Shown in pieces: positions 1-7,601 of a DNA stretch of 64,000 nt. The notes beneath the pieces are model-generated. The model did not search any database. It was not told the origin of the DNA and saw only the letters and a list, made by a program, of their open reading frames with translations. The DNA is from JANSYL01 sp963921255 (GTDB lineage: Bacteria > Pseudomonadota > Alphaproteobacteria > Rhodobacterales > Rhodobacteraceae), in assembly GCA_963921255.3 (NCBI GenBank), contig CAWUEW020000001.1, positions 682,001-746,000 on the forward strand, written 5' to 3'. The position numbers were made by a program, and so were the translations under genes. The stretch's first letter is position 1. Each line of letters starts with the position of its first letter.

Positions 1-518
1 TGGGGGGGCGCGGAACGGATGTTCTGGATTACAGTGGCTCGCGCGCGGCGATTCAGATCAACCTCGGCGCCTACACGGCTGCCGGTGGGGATGCGGAGGG
101 CGATTGGTTCTGGGCCGTGGAATCGGTGATTGGCAGCGCCTATGCCGATACCCTGACCGGCGGGGCCGCGGACGGTGCGCTCAGCGGCGGTCAGGGGGCC
201 GACCACCTTGTCGCTGGCCGTGGGGCGACGGACATGACCGGTGGTTCAGGGGCCGACACCTTTGCCTTCGGACTGGGCGCGCTGGAGGGCGGCGCATCTC
301 ACAGAATCACCGACTTCGCGGCACAAGACACGATCCTGCTGACCGGTGGTGTGACGGTCTCCACCATCGACACCACGCAGGCCGGGACGACGGCAACCTT
401 GGTCGGTGAGCTGGATGGCATTGAAATCCTGAGCCTTTTAAGCATCGACGGGGTGACGCTCGGCCGCGAGGCGTTCGAAGACGACATCGATCCGGACGAT
501 CCCCTTCTGGGCATTTAA
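1..518 (+). CDS. RTX/hemolysin-type calcium-binding protein, C-terminal part
   Basis: This is the 3' end of a larger gene cut by the window edge; frame 3 is open from the first bases to a TAA at 516-518. The visible 171 residues contain glycine- and aspartate-rich nonapeptide-like stretches (GGRGTDVLDYSG, GSAYADTLTGG, GGQGADHL, GGSGADTF), the pattern of RTX calcium-binding repeats in type I secreted proteins. The end is acidic (DDIDPDDP), as is common next to a C-terminal type I secretion signal. The catalytic or adhesive N-terminal part lies outside the window, so the substrate cannot be stated. It is followed by a tRNA gene with no clear terminator between. Confidence 0.8.
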   Translation, partial: GGRGTDVLDYSGSRAAIQINLGAYTAAGGDAEGDWFWAVESVIGSAYADTLTGGAADGALSGGQGADHLVAGRGATDMTGGSGADTFAFGLGALEGGASHRITDFAAQDTILLTGGVTVSTIDTTQAGTTATLVGELDGIEILSLLSIDGVTLGREAFEDDIDPDDPLLGI

Positions 519-595
519 GGCATGAAAAATCGGTCACAAATCTGTCGTTTTGCCATTGAGGCCCCCGGGAAAACGCGATAGGTCACCGCTGTTGG

Positions 596-673
<78 letters not shown>

Positions 674-680
674 ACACTCA

Positions 681-704
681 TTGGTCCGCCCTGTTACGGA
701 CCAA
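681..704 (+). terminator. hairpin downstream of tRNA-fMet
   Basis: Perfect 8-bp stem TTGGTCCG/CGGACCAA with an 8-nt loop, starting 8 nt after the tRNA CCA. There is no T-tract after it, so it may be a processing or weak termination structure rather than a classical intrinsic terminator. Confidence 0.4.
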
Positions 705-829
705 GACAGCACTCCCAAAATCTTGAACGCGTACCGGAACAGCCCGCGATGGCGGGGCCGGTGGACGTGTGTTCACTGTAATTTCAGAAAATGCATCCAG
801 ATTCGGAAATGCTTCGATATTATGGAAGC

Positions 830-1732
830 ATGGCTGTCTTGAATCTTCATCACCTCCGTTTGTTTCGGGCCGTCGCGCGCGAGGGCACGCTGACAGGTGC
901 TGCGCGGCTACTGAACCTGTCGCAATCGGCGGTGTCGACCCAGATCAAGTCGCTAGAGGCCTCGCTCGGTCATGACCTGTTTGAGCGTCGGGGGCGTGGC
1001 CTTGCCCTGACGGAGGCTGGCCGTATCGCTCTGGACCACGCCGAAGCCATCTTCCGCACCGCCGAAGACCTGTCTGCCACGCTGCGGGATGCCGGCGGGG
1101 GGCGTCGGGCCTTGCGCGTCGGGTCGCTGGCGACGCTGTCGCGCAATTTCCAGATCGCCTTTCTGCGGCCCCTCATCGGTCGGCCAACGGTCGAAGTTGT
1201 ACTGCGGTCGGGCACGCAGTCTGGCCTGCTCCGAAGCCTGGAGGCCCTGGCCCTGGACGTGGTGTTGACCAACCTGCCACCCGCGCGGGATGCGGCCAGT
1301 CCGTTCATGGTCGCGCGCATGGCCGAGCAGCCCGTCAGCTTGATCGGCACCCCTCAACGCGTCGGGGCCGCGACCCGGGATCTGCCGACCTTGCTTGCGG
1401 ACGAGCCTTTGATCTTGCCGACCCCGGAAACGGCGGTTCGGGCGGCGTTTGACGCCCTGATCACGCGATTGGACGTGCAGCCGAGCGTCGCGGCCGAGGC
1501 TGACGATGTGGCCATGTTGCGGCTTTTGGCCCGGGATGACGCCGGGCTCGTGGTGATCCCGCCGATCGCGGTGCGCGACGAACTGGCCTCGGGCCGTTTG
1601 GTGGAGGCTGCCAAACTGGAGGGCATCGCCGAGTCGTTCTACGCGGTCACGCTGCAACGCAGGTTTCCCAACCCCCTTCTGACAGAGTTGCTGAACCATC
1701 CCCGCGACGAGGCGTGGTGGACGGCGCAGTAG
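830..1732 (+). CDS. LysR-family transcriptional regulator (NhaR-like)
   Basis: A 300-residue cytoplasmic DNA-binding regulator. The N-terminal winged helix-turn-helix is clear: LNLHHLRLFRAVAREGTLTG, then AARLLNLSQSAVSTQIKSLE and LFERRGRGLALTEAG, followed by a periplasmic-binding-like effector domain (about residues 90-295). I chose the ATG at 830 because it puts the HTH at the usual distance from the start; the upstream in-frame ATG at 791 would add 13 unlikely residues. The N-terminus resembles NhaR-type LysR proteins, but the effector is unknown. It lies just upstream of a nitronate monooxygenase gene on the same strand, about 50 bp apart, a possible target or partner. Confidence 0.85.
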   Translation: MAVLNLHHLRLFRAVAREGTLTGAARLLNLSQSAVSTQIKSLEASLGHDLFERRGRGLALTEAGRIALDHAEAIFRTAEDLSATLRDAGGGRRALRVGSLATLSRNFQIAFLRPLIGRPTVEVVLRSGTQSGLLRSLEALALDVVLTNLPPARDAASPFMVARMAEQPVSLIGTPQRVGAATRDLPTLLADEPLILPTPETAVRAAFDALITRLDVQPSVAAEADDVAMLRLLARDDAGLVVIPPIAVRDELASGRLVEAAKLEGIAESFYAVTLQRRFPNPLLTELLNHPRDEAWWTAQ

Positions 1733-1780
1733 GCTGATTTGGATGGCCGGGCTGCCCGCATTGGGTGTAAGCCTCATGGC

Positions 1781-2770
1781 ATGACGCGCGCGAAAATCGA
1801 CACCCGCCTCACCCGCCTTCTGGGCATAGACACCCCCATCCTATGCGGCGGCCTGATGTGGCTTGCGACCGCGGAATACGTGGCCGCGGTGGTGAACGCG
1901 GGTGCGATGGGCTTCATCACGCCGCGATCCTACCCCGACGATGCGGCCTTTGCCGACGCCCTGGATCGCTGTGCCGCGCTGACGGGCGGCAAGCCCTTTG
2001 GCGTCAATCTGTACGTATCGGCCCGTCCGGATCAGAACGCACGCCTCGGCACTTGGATTGAGTTGCTCGCCGACAAGAAGGTGCGCTTTGTCGAAACGGC
2101 TGGCTATTCGCCGGCGGGGTTCCTGCCAGACCTCAAGGCCGCCGGATGTACGGTGATCCACAAGGCCACGACCCTGCGCCATGCCGCGGCGGCGGCGCGG
2201 GCCGGTGTGGATGCGATTGTCATGATCGGCGCCGAATGCGGGGGGCATCCGGGGATGGGGGACTTGCCCGCGATGCTGCTGGCGGCGCGGGCGTTGGAGA
2301 CGCTGGATGTGCCCGTCATCGTGGGGGGCGGTGTCGGCTCGGGCGGACAGGTGGCCGCCGCCCTTGCGCTTGGGGCGGACGGCGTCCTCATCGGGTCGCG
2401 CATGTTGGTCGCCGATGAAATCTGGGCCGACGCGCGTTTCAAGACGCATCTGACCGAACTGGATGAGACCGGGACGATGACTGTCCTGCGCAGCCTCAAG
2501 AACACCTATCGCTGCATGGCCAACGAGACCGCCCTGAAGGTGGCCGGCATGGAGGCCGAGGGGGGCGGGTATGCGGAGTTTGGCGATCTCATCGGGGGCG
2601 CGCTTCAGAAACATGCCTATGAAAGCGGGGATTGGACCCAAGGCGTGCTGTCGCTAGGCCCGGCGGTCGCATGGGCCGATCGCCTGGAACCGGCTGCGGA
2701 GATTCTGAACAGGATGACAGATGATGCGATTGCGGCGCTCACTCGCGCGCAGCGTGCGACGGGGGCTTAG
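1781..2770 (+). CDS. nitronate monooxygenase (2-nitropropane dioxygenase family)
   Basis: A 329-residue FMN-dependent TIM-barrel enzyme that oxidises alkyl nitronates (such as propionate 3-nitronate) to carbonyl compounds and nitrite. Family features: LLGIDTPILCGGLMW at the N-terminus, an AGVDAIVMIGAECGGHPG segment in the middle (about 134-150) where family members position flavin and the catalytic His, and GGGVGSGGQVAAALALGADGVLIGSRM (phosphate-binding loop of FMN). The start at 1781 gives the usual family N-terminus. Its stop codon overlaps the stop of the convergent DUF2798 gene by a few bases. Substrate within the family is not determined by sequence. Confidence 0.88.
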   Translation: MTRAKIDTRLTRLLGIDTPILCGGLMWLATAEYVAAVVNAGAMGFITPRSYPDDAAFADALDRCAALTGGKPFGVNLYVSARPDQNARLGTWIELLADKKVRFVETAGYSPAGFLPDLKAAGCTVIHKATTLRHAAAAARAGVDAIVMIGAECGGHPGMGDLPAMLLAARALETLDVPVIVGGGVGSGGQVAAALALGADGVLIGSRMLVADEIWADARFKTHLTELDETGTMTVLRSLKNTYRCMANETALKVAGMEAEGGGYAEFGDLIGGALQKHAYESGDWTQGVLSLGPAVAWADRLEPAAEILNRMTDDAIAALTRAQRATGA

Positions 2771-2994
2771 TCCGGTCGCGTGATCCGCGCGACCAGCTTC
2801 CGGGTGATCGGCGCGACGACCAGCACGGTCGGAAAGGCCACCGCCCAGGAACTGGCCCAAGCACTCATCCAGCCGCCAAAAAACGCGTCGGTGAATCCGA
2901 TGGCGCGCAGCGATGCAATCCCGGACACGAGGAACGACATCAGCCCAGACAGGATGAGCCCGAAAAGAATGGGTGCAAAACGTGCAGGGATCAT
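2767..2994 (-). CDS. DUF2798 family small membrane protein
   Basis: A 75-residue protein with two hydrophobic segments: PILFGLILSGLMSFLVSGIA and a second around AWASSWAVAFPTVLVVAPITR. The size, the two-helix layout and the VAPITRKLV ending match DUF2798 proteins, whose function is unknown. It is convergent with the nitronate monooxygenase gene (4-bp overlap at the stops) and divergent from the cobalamin-binding regulator gene. Confidence 0.75.
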   Translation of the reverse strand: MIPARFAPILFGLILSGLMSFLVSGIASLRAIGFTDAFFGGWMSAWASSWAVAFPTVLVVAPITRKLVARITRPD

Positions 2995-3104
2995 GTGTGC
3001 GTGCCTTTGGCGAAGGGGAGGGTGCCCCGAAAGTGGCCATATTCGCGAGGCGGGGCAAGACCCATTGATAGGCCTAAACTGTCAACTTGATAGAAAAAAA
3101 TTAC

Positions 3105-3122
3105 TGTCAATCTTGATTGACA
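3105..3122 (+). promoter_or_regulatory. TGT-N12-ACA palindrome, PpsR/CrtJ-like operator
   Basis: TGTCAATC-TT-GATTGACA is a perfect inverted repeat with 8-bp arms and matches the TGT-N12-ACA consensus of the PpsR/CrtJ photosynthesis repressors. A related partial copy, TGTCAACTTGATAG, starts 25 bp upstream at 3080. The palindrome overlaps a possible -35 (TTGATT, 3113-3118), placed 16 bp before TACACT (3135-3140). The position would suit repression of the cobalamin-binding regulator gene that starts at 3183. That PpsR itself binds here is inference. Confidence 0.6.
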
Positions 3123-3182
3123 CACGAATCGGGATACACTCGTCTTCAGACCAAGAGATACGAAGACTGCGCGTCGGGGGGC

Positions 3183-4052
3183 ATGCTCCTGTCGCATACG
3201 AGAAAGACCGGACCATTGACTGCAAAGAAAACGACCGACCTCACGTCAGTTGCCGTGTCCCATCCGGACGCGCCCAAGGACTTCTCTGCCCTCGCGATGC
3301 GTGCTGTTTCCAAACTCTGTGCTGACAAGAACGCCAACGCGGTTTCGGCCGAAGCGCAGGAGGCGCTTGGTGATCCGATCGCCACCGCGATGGCCTATGC
3401 CCTGTGCGACGGGGATGCGTGTTCTGCCGAATACCTGGTGGACGCCCTGTTGGACGCAGGACTTTCGGTCGAGGATGTGTGCCTTGATCACTTGGCGCCG
3501 GCCGCGCGCCGGCTTGGGGACTGGTGGGATGCAAATCGCCTGCCCTTCACCGAGGTTACGGTTGCGACGGCCCGCATTCAGGCCCTCATGCGCCGGATGC
3601 CGACAGGCGGAAACTTCGCGGCCGTTGGCAGCCTGAAAGGGGCGGTCTTCGGCGCGGTGCCCGGCGAGCAGCACACGTTGGGCGTGATCATGGCCGCGGA
3701 CATGTTCCGTCGGAACGGGTGGGAGGTTGGCCTTCTCGTTGGTCAGACTCACGCCGATATGGCCGAGCGCCTGGGCCGGGATGATCGCGCGGTCATTGGG
3801 TTGTCGTGCAGCGGCACGCATTCCTTCATGGCGCTGAAACGCCTGATGCAGGACCTGCGCAAGACCCGCCCGGACGCCCAAATCCTGGTCAGCGGTCAGA
3901 TCGTCGATGATGCCGATCGAATGGCGCAGCTTCCGCAACCCTTTACGGCCATTCACAGCGTGGCCGAGGCGGAAACCTTCATGGTCGATTTCGAGCGTGC
4001 TCTCGAAGACAGCACTAACATCGTCGGCCAGGTCGCAGCCCGACGCGGCTGA
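3183..4052 (+). CDS. cobalamin (B12)-binding domain regulator, PpaA/AerR-like
   Basis: A 289-residue soluble protein. Residues about 60-140 form the helical cap typical of B12-binding proteins (AARRLGDWWDANRLPFTEVT). Residues about 150-275 are a Rossmann-like cobalamin-binding domain with VPGEQHTLGVIMAADMF (His164 as candidate lower ligand), LLVGQTHADM and VIGLSCSG. This architecture fits the PpaA/AerR antirepressors of PpsR/CrtJ, and the operator upstream fits that idea, but no photosynthesis gene is in the window. The ATG at 3183 has a G-rich stretch 1-6 nt upstream; a TTG at 3117 would lie inside the palindrome and is unlikely. Other B12-dependent regulators or corrinoid proteins remain possible. 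Confidence 0.7.
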   Translation: MLLSHTRKTGPLTAKKTTDLTSVAVSHPDAPKDFSALAMRAVSKLCADKNANAVSAEAQEALGDPIATAMAYALCDGDACSAEYLVDALLDAGLSVEDVCLDHLAPAARRLGDWWDANRLPFTEVTVATARIQALMRRMPTGGNFAAVGSLKGAVFGAVPGEQHTLGVIMAADMFRRNGWEVGLLVGQTHADMAERLGRDDRAVIGLSCSGTHSFMALKRLMQDLRKTRPDAQILVSGQIVDDADRMAQLPQPFTAIHSVAEAETFMVDFERALEDSTNIVGQVAARRG

Positions 4053-4054
4053 AC

Positions 4055-4750
4055 TCACCGCGCGCCGCGATGGCGCGCGACCTCGGACGCATAGAAATCC
4101 TCCAAACGTTGCCCGGGTTCCGCGGCGTAGACCTCGCGCAGTTCGGACTGTTCGATGCGATCCAGTCGGAACATGCGAAAATCGCGCCGCAATTCGCACC
4201 AGGCGACAAGGGTCCAGACCCTCCCCCAAAACCAAAGCCCCAAGGGGCGAACCATCCGCTCGGTCAGGGCACCGGCCTCATCCCGATAGCTGAGCCAGAC
4301 CCGGCGCGTGTCCTGCGTGGCCTGTTCGAGCGCGTCGATCGCCGCGCGGGTGGCGGCGTCAAATGGATCGGCGTGGGTTGTATGCACGGCGACATTCTCG
4401 GCCCGTCGACGCACGGCGTCGGGCAGAACGGCATTGATCTTGTCCAGGGCATCGGCGGCGCCTTTGGCCATTCCGGCCCCGCCGAACGCGTTGACCATGC
4501 GGGCGCCGGCGGTCAGCGCGACGATCTCTTCTTCGGTGAACATCAGCGGCGGCAGGTCATATCCGGCCCGCATCATGTAGCCCAGGCCCGCCTCGCCTTC
4601 GATGGGCAGGCCGGCGCCGATGAGGTGGGCGATGTCGCGATAGATCGTGCGCTCGCTGACCTCCAGATGCTCGGAGAGGGCGCGGGCGGTGGTCAACCGC
4701 CCCGCGCGCAGCTTTTCAACGATCATGAACAGGCGGTCCGCGCGGCGCAT
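4055..4750 (-). CDS. YafY-type HTH/WYL-domain transcriptional regulator
   Basis: A 231-residue DeoR-like regulator. It begins MRRADRLFMIVEKLRAGRLT, followed by an HTH (ARALSEHLEVSERTIYRDIAHL), then a linker and a WYL domain (about 140-210; here RVWLSYRDEAGALTERMVRPLGLWFWGRVWTLVAWCELR) that usually senses nucleic-acid-like or small-molecule ligands. It lies 38 bp downstream of the VOC gene on the same strand, so the two form an operon. A perfect palindrome upstream of the VOC gene is its likely autoregulatory operator. The ligand is unknown. Confidence 0.87.
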   Translation of the reverse strand: MRRADRLFMIVEKLRAGRLTTARALSEHLEVSERTIYRDIAHLIGAGLPIEGEAGLGYMMRAGYDLPPLMFTEEEIVALTAGARMVNAFGGAGMAKGAADALDKINAVLPDAVRRRAENVAVHTTHADPFDAATRAAIDALEQATQDTRRVWLSYRDEAGALTERMVRPLGLWFWGRVWTLVAWCELRRDFRMFRLDRIEQSELREVYAAEPGQRLEDFYASEVARHRGAR

Positions 4751-4788
4751 GGGGCTACCCTAAGCGCCCGGCCGCGCGTTGGCCACGC

Positions 4789-5166
4789 TCATGCGGCTTT
4801 CGCTTCAAACAGGCCAATCGAATTCCCGTCGAGATCCTTGGCGTAGCAGAACGCCCCGAACGGGATCGCGATGTTCTCGGACATGACCTGACCGCCGGCG
4901 GCCGTGACCCGGGCCTTTGCCGCATCCAGGCTGTCAGGAACGACCAAGTGCACGGTCGCGCCCTCGGGCGAGGGTGTGCCCGGGTAGAGATGGCCCGAAA
5001 CACCCATCTGATCGCCGCCGGTGGGGAAGGTGACCATCGGGTTGGGGCCGCTGGTGTCGATGCTCAAATCCATGTCGAAGACCTTTGCATAAAAGGCTTT
5101 CGAGGCTTCAAGGTCGGTCACGGGGATTTCGAACCAGCAGGCGAAGTTGGCAGGGGTATAGGACAT
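4789..5166 (-). CDS. VOC family (glyoxalase/bleomycin resistance-like) protein
   Basis: A 125-residue vicinal oxygen chelate protein built of two beta-alpha-beta-beta-beta modules. Visible features are FEIPVTDLEASKAFYAKVF near the start and the C-terminal FAKDLDGNSIGLFE-like stretch (YAKDLDGNSIGLFEA), typical of the superfamily. The start at 5166 is supported by GGAG 7 nt upstream on the minus strand. VOC genes next to YafY/WYL regulators are a common pairing, and the ligand is usually unknown. First gene of a two-gene operon. Confidence 0.85.
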   Translation of the reverse strand: MSYTPANFACWFEIPVTDLEASKAFYAKVFDMDLSIDTSGPNPMVTFPTGGDQMGVSGHLYPGTPSPEGATVHLVVPDSLDAAKARVTAAGGQVMSENIAIPFGAFCYAKDLDGNSIGLFEAKAA

Positions 5167-5213
5167 GCGATGCTCCATCATCAAAGTTGCGATGATGGTG
5201 GTCTAACACCCCC

Positions 5214-5237
5214 CTCCTGACACCGTTCTGTCAGGAG
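5214..5237 (-). promoter_or_regulatory. perfect palindrome upstream of the VOC-WYL operon (candidate operator)
   Basis: CTCCTGACA-N6-TGTCAGGAG, 9-bp perfect arms, ends 48 bp before the VOC start codon. The site is well placed for autoregulation by the WYL protein. The same bases also contain CTGTCAG-GAGC-CTGTCAG (5228-5245), which resembles a two-repeat Pho box on the plus strand, but no gene reads in that direction from there. Confidence 0.55.
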
Positions 5238-5241
5238 CCTG

Positions 5242-5934
5242 TCAGAAGGGTTCGACCCAGGGCCGCAAGGTCAGTTCGTCGGACCAGGCCGAGCGGGGCT
5301 GGTCGATCAGATGCAGGTACCCGTCGGCAATCGCGTCCGGGTCCAGCATCCGGTCCGTGCCATCATCCACCCGGTCGGCGCGGGCCGGGTTCGCGATGCC
5401 ACCGTCGATGTTCACCCATGCCACGTGGATTCCTTTTGGGTGCAATTCACGGGCCATCGACTGCGCCAGGCCGCGCTGCGCGAACTTGCCCATCGCGAAC
5501 GGGGCCGACCCCGGGAACCCTTTGACCCCGGCCGAGGCCCCGGTGAACAGGATCGTCCCGCCCACGGGATCGGCGGCCAGCATGGCCTTCGCCGCCTGCT
5601 GGCCCATCAGGAACGCGCCGAAGGCCGTCACCTCGACCGCGCTGCGCACGGTTTCGGGGTCAAGCTCGGCGATGGGCCCACGCAACCGGGCGGACGGGTT
5701 GTAGATCGCGATGCGCGGCGGTTCGGGCAGGTCCGCGAACAGCAGCGCCATGGCCTCCGGGTCGCTGCCGTCCAGTGCGACCGTCCGTGCGCCCGTCTCG
5801 GTCGCGAGATCGGCAAGTTTTTCGGTGTTGCGCGCCGCGAGCGTCAGGGTGTGACCACGCGCGGCCAGTTTCCGGGCAAGCGCGGCAGACAGGCCCGAGC
5901 CCGCCCCGACGATCACCGCATGTCCAAGGGTCAT
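5242..5934 (-). CDS. short-chain dehydrogenase/reductase (SDR)
   Basis: A 230-residue NAD(P)-dependent oxidoreductase. The N-terminal nucleotide-binding motif reads VIVGAGSGLSAALARKLAARG (GxGxG-like variant), followed by LAARN as the dinucleotide-specificity segment; the mid-protein IYNPSARLRG stands where NNAG is usual. The canonical YxxxK is replaced by FAMGKFAQRGLAQ (Phe for Tyr), so catalysis by the classical mechanism is doubtful. The ATG at 5934 overlaps the stop of the DUF1285 gene (ATGA), so the two are translationally coupled. Substrate unknown. Confidence 0.8.
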   Translation of the reverse strand: MTLGHAVIVGAGSGLSAALARKLAARGHTLTLAARNTEKLADLATETGARTVALDGSDPEAMALLFADLPEPPRIAIYNPSARLRGPIAELDPETVRSAVEVTAFGAFLMGQQAAKAMLAADPVGGTILFTGASAGVKGFPGSAPFAMGKFAQRGLAQSMARELHPKGIHVAWVNIDGGIANPARADRVDDGTDRMLDPDAIADGYLHLIDQPRSAWSDELTLRPWVEPF

Positions 5935-6533
5935 AGTGCCAACTCCGCGACTGGAATAATGGGGAAGAACACGCCGCCCGACCAGACGCCGAACCACTCT
6001 GTTCCATCGACCTCGTGCGCCTCGCCCAGATCGACGAGCCGGTAAAAGCTCTTGCGATCGATTAGGGCCTCCAATCCCGCGCGCACGTGCACATAGGGGG
6101 ATGGCTCGCCCGTGGCGTCGCGGACCACCCGGATGGCGTGGTCCGGGCCCGCGGTCGTGGTGTCACCGACATTCGTGCTAAAGGTCACCTGCTGGTTGGG
6201 GCCCGTGCCGGACACCTCGAAATCCTGCGCCACAAACGGCGCATCTTCGACCGTGATCCCGACCTTCTCGACCGGAGTAACGAGGAAGTATTTGCCGTCC
6301 TCGATCTTCAGAATGGTCGAAAACAACCGCACCAGCGGCGCGCGCCCGATCGGCGTGCCCTCGTGAAACCATGTGCCGTCCCGCTTGATGACCATATCGA
6401 GGTCGCCACAAAACGGGGGGTTCCACAGATGCACCGGCGGCAATTTGCCTGCCTTCTGAGCATCCTGCGCGGCTTTCATCAGATTTTCGGTCTTCGGGGT
6501 CACGATGATGTGTCTCTTCGCAGCTTTTGCCAT
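5931..6533 (-). CDS. DUF1285 family protein
   Basis: The protein has about 200 residues as drawn (182 if it starts at the ATG at 6479). The family signature is strong: LPPVHLWNPPFCGDLDMVI followed by DGTWFHEGTPIGRAPLVRLFSTIL, then a beta-rich body with YFLVTPVEKVGI. DUF1285 proteins are cytoplasmic and of unknown function. The start is uncertain: the ATG at 6533 has no clear ribosome-binding site, and homologues I know begin close to the 6479 ATG. It is divergent from the moxR gene and overlaps the downstream SDR gene by 4 bp. The very long open frame continuing upstream through moxR is an antisense artefact. Confidence 0.82.
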   Translation of the reverse strand: MAKAAKRHIIVTPKTENLMKAAQDAQKAGKLPPVHLWNPPFCGDLDMVIKRDGTWFHEGTPIGRAPLVRLFSTILKIEDGKYFLVTPVEKVGITVEDAPFVAQDFEVSGTGPNQQVTFSTNVGDTTTAGPDHAIRVVRDATGEPSPYVHVRAGLEALIDRKSFYRLVDLGEAHEVDGTEWFGVWSGGVFFPIIPVAELAL

Positions 6534-6593
6534 TTGAGGTTGATGGCATAGGTCTATACCCAATGACACATAATAGCCTGTCGGAGCATTGCC

Positions 6594-7601
6594 ATGTCTG
6601 AGCCCGAAGCCCTGGTTGCCGAAATCGAAGCCCTTGGGGCGAAGCTGGCCGAGGCGAAAGCGTCCATTGCCACGAAAATCATTGGCCAAGAGGATGTTGT
6701 CGACCTGTCCCTGGCCGCCATGCTGTCCGGTGGACACGCGTTGCTGATGGGCTTGCCTGGCCTTGGCAAGACGCTTCTGGTCGACACCCTGTCCACCGTG
6801 ATGGGGCTCAGCGCGAATCGGATCCAGTTCACGCCCGACCTGATGCCAGCCGACATCCTGGGCTCGGAAGTGCTGGAAACGGCCCAGGATGGCGCACGCA
6901 GTTTCCGCTTTCTGGAGGGGCCGATTTTCTGCCAGCTTCTGATGGCGGACGAGATAAACCGCGCATCCCCGCGCACGCAGTCGGCGCTGTTGCAAGCCAT
7001 GCAGGAGATGGAAGTGACCATCGCGGGCGACCACAAGCCGCTGCCGCGCCCCTTCCATGTTCTGGCCACGCAAAACCCGATCGAACAGGAGGGCACCTAT
7101 CCCCTCCCCGAAGCGCAATTGGACCGGTTTCTCGTGAAGATCGACGTCGAATATCCCGACCGCGAGACCGAGCGGGGTATTCTTCTGGCAACCACCGGCA
7201 CCGAGAGCGCATCGGCGCACCAGGTGTTCAATGGGGACGATCTGATGAAGGCGCAGACCATCGTGCGCCAGATGCCCGTCGGTGAAAGCGTGGTGGAGCT
7301 GATCCTCGATCTGGTCCGCGCCTGCCGTCCCGATGCCGAAGAGGCACCTGAGATCGTGAAAAACACCGTGGCCTGGGGCCCCGGCCCGCGCGCCGCGCAG
7401 GCCTTGATGCTGACGGTGCGGGCCCGTGCCCTGCTGGATGGGCGGCTGGCCCCCTCGGCGGAAGATGTCGCCGCGCTGGCGCGCCCGGTTCTGAGCCACC
7501 GGATGGCCCTGACCTTCGCCCCCCGGGCCGAAGGCGAGGTACTGGAACGCGTCATCGACGACGTGACCGAACGCGTCACCCGGGTGGGGCTGGCTGCTTG
7601 A
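6594..7601 (+). CDS. MoxR-family AAA+ ATPase
   Basis: A 335-residue AAA+ chaperone-like ATPase. Walker A is GLPGLGKT (53-60) and Walker B LLMADE (115-120), followed by INRASPRTQSALLQAMQE and the sensor-type ATQNPIEQEGTYPLPEAQLDRF. MoxR proteins work with DUF58 and von Willebrand-type partners in maturation or stress complexes. It is the first gene of an operon with DUF58 (TTGA overlap), a BatA/DUF4159 protein and a large membrane protein, an arrangement seen across alphaproteobacteria. Function here is inferred from that set. Confidence 0.93.
   Translation: MSEPEALVAEIEALGAKLAEAKASIATKIIGQEDVVDLSLAAMLSGGHALLMGLPGLGKTLLVDTLSTVMGLSANRIQFTPDLMPADILGSEVLETAQDGARSFRFLEGPIFCQLLMADEINRASPRTQSALLQAMQEMEVTIAGDHKPLPRPFHVLATQNPIEQEGTYPLPEAQLDRFLVKIDVEYPDRETERGILLATTGTESASAHQVFNGDDLMKAQTIVRQMPVGESVVELILDLVRACRPDAEEAPEIVKNTVAWGPGPRAAQALMLTVRARALLDGRLAPSAEDVAALARPVLSHRMALTFAPRAEGEVLERVIDDVTERVTRVGLAA

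Noticed and set aside
3117..3182. TTG start for the B12-binding regulator
   Set aside because: It would lie inside the operator palindrome and upstream of the putative -10; the ATG at 3183 is more sensible.
5228..5245. Pho box at CTGTCAG-N4-CTGTCAG
   Set aside because: Only two repeats, with no gene in the correct orientation; better explained as part of the WYL operator.
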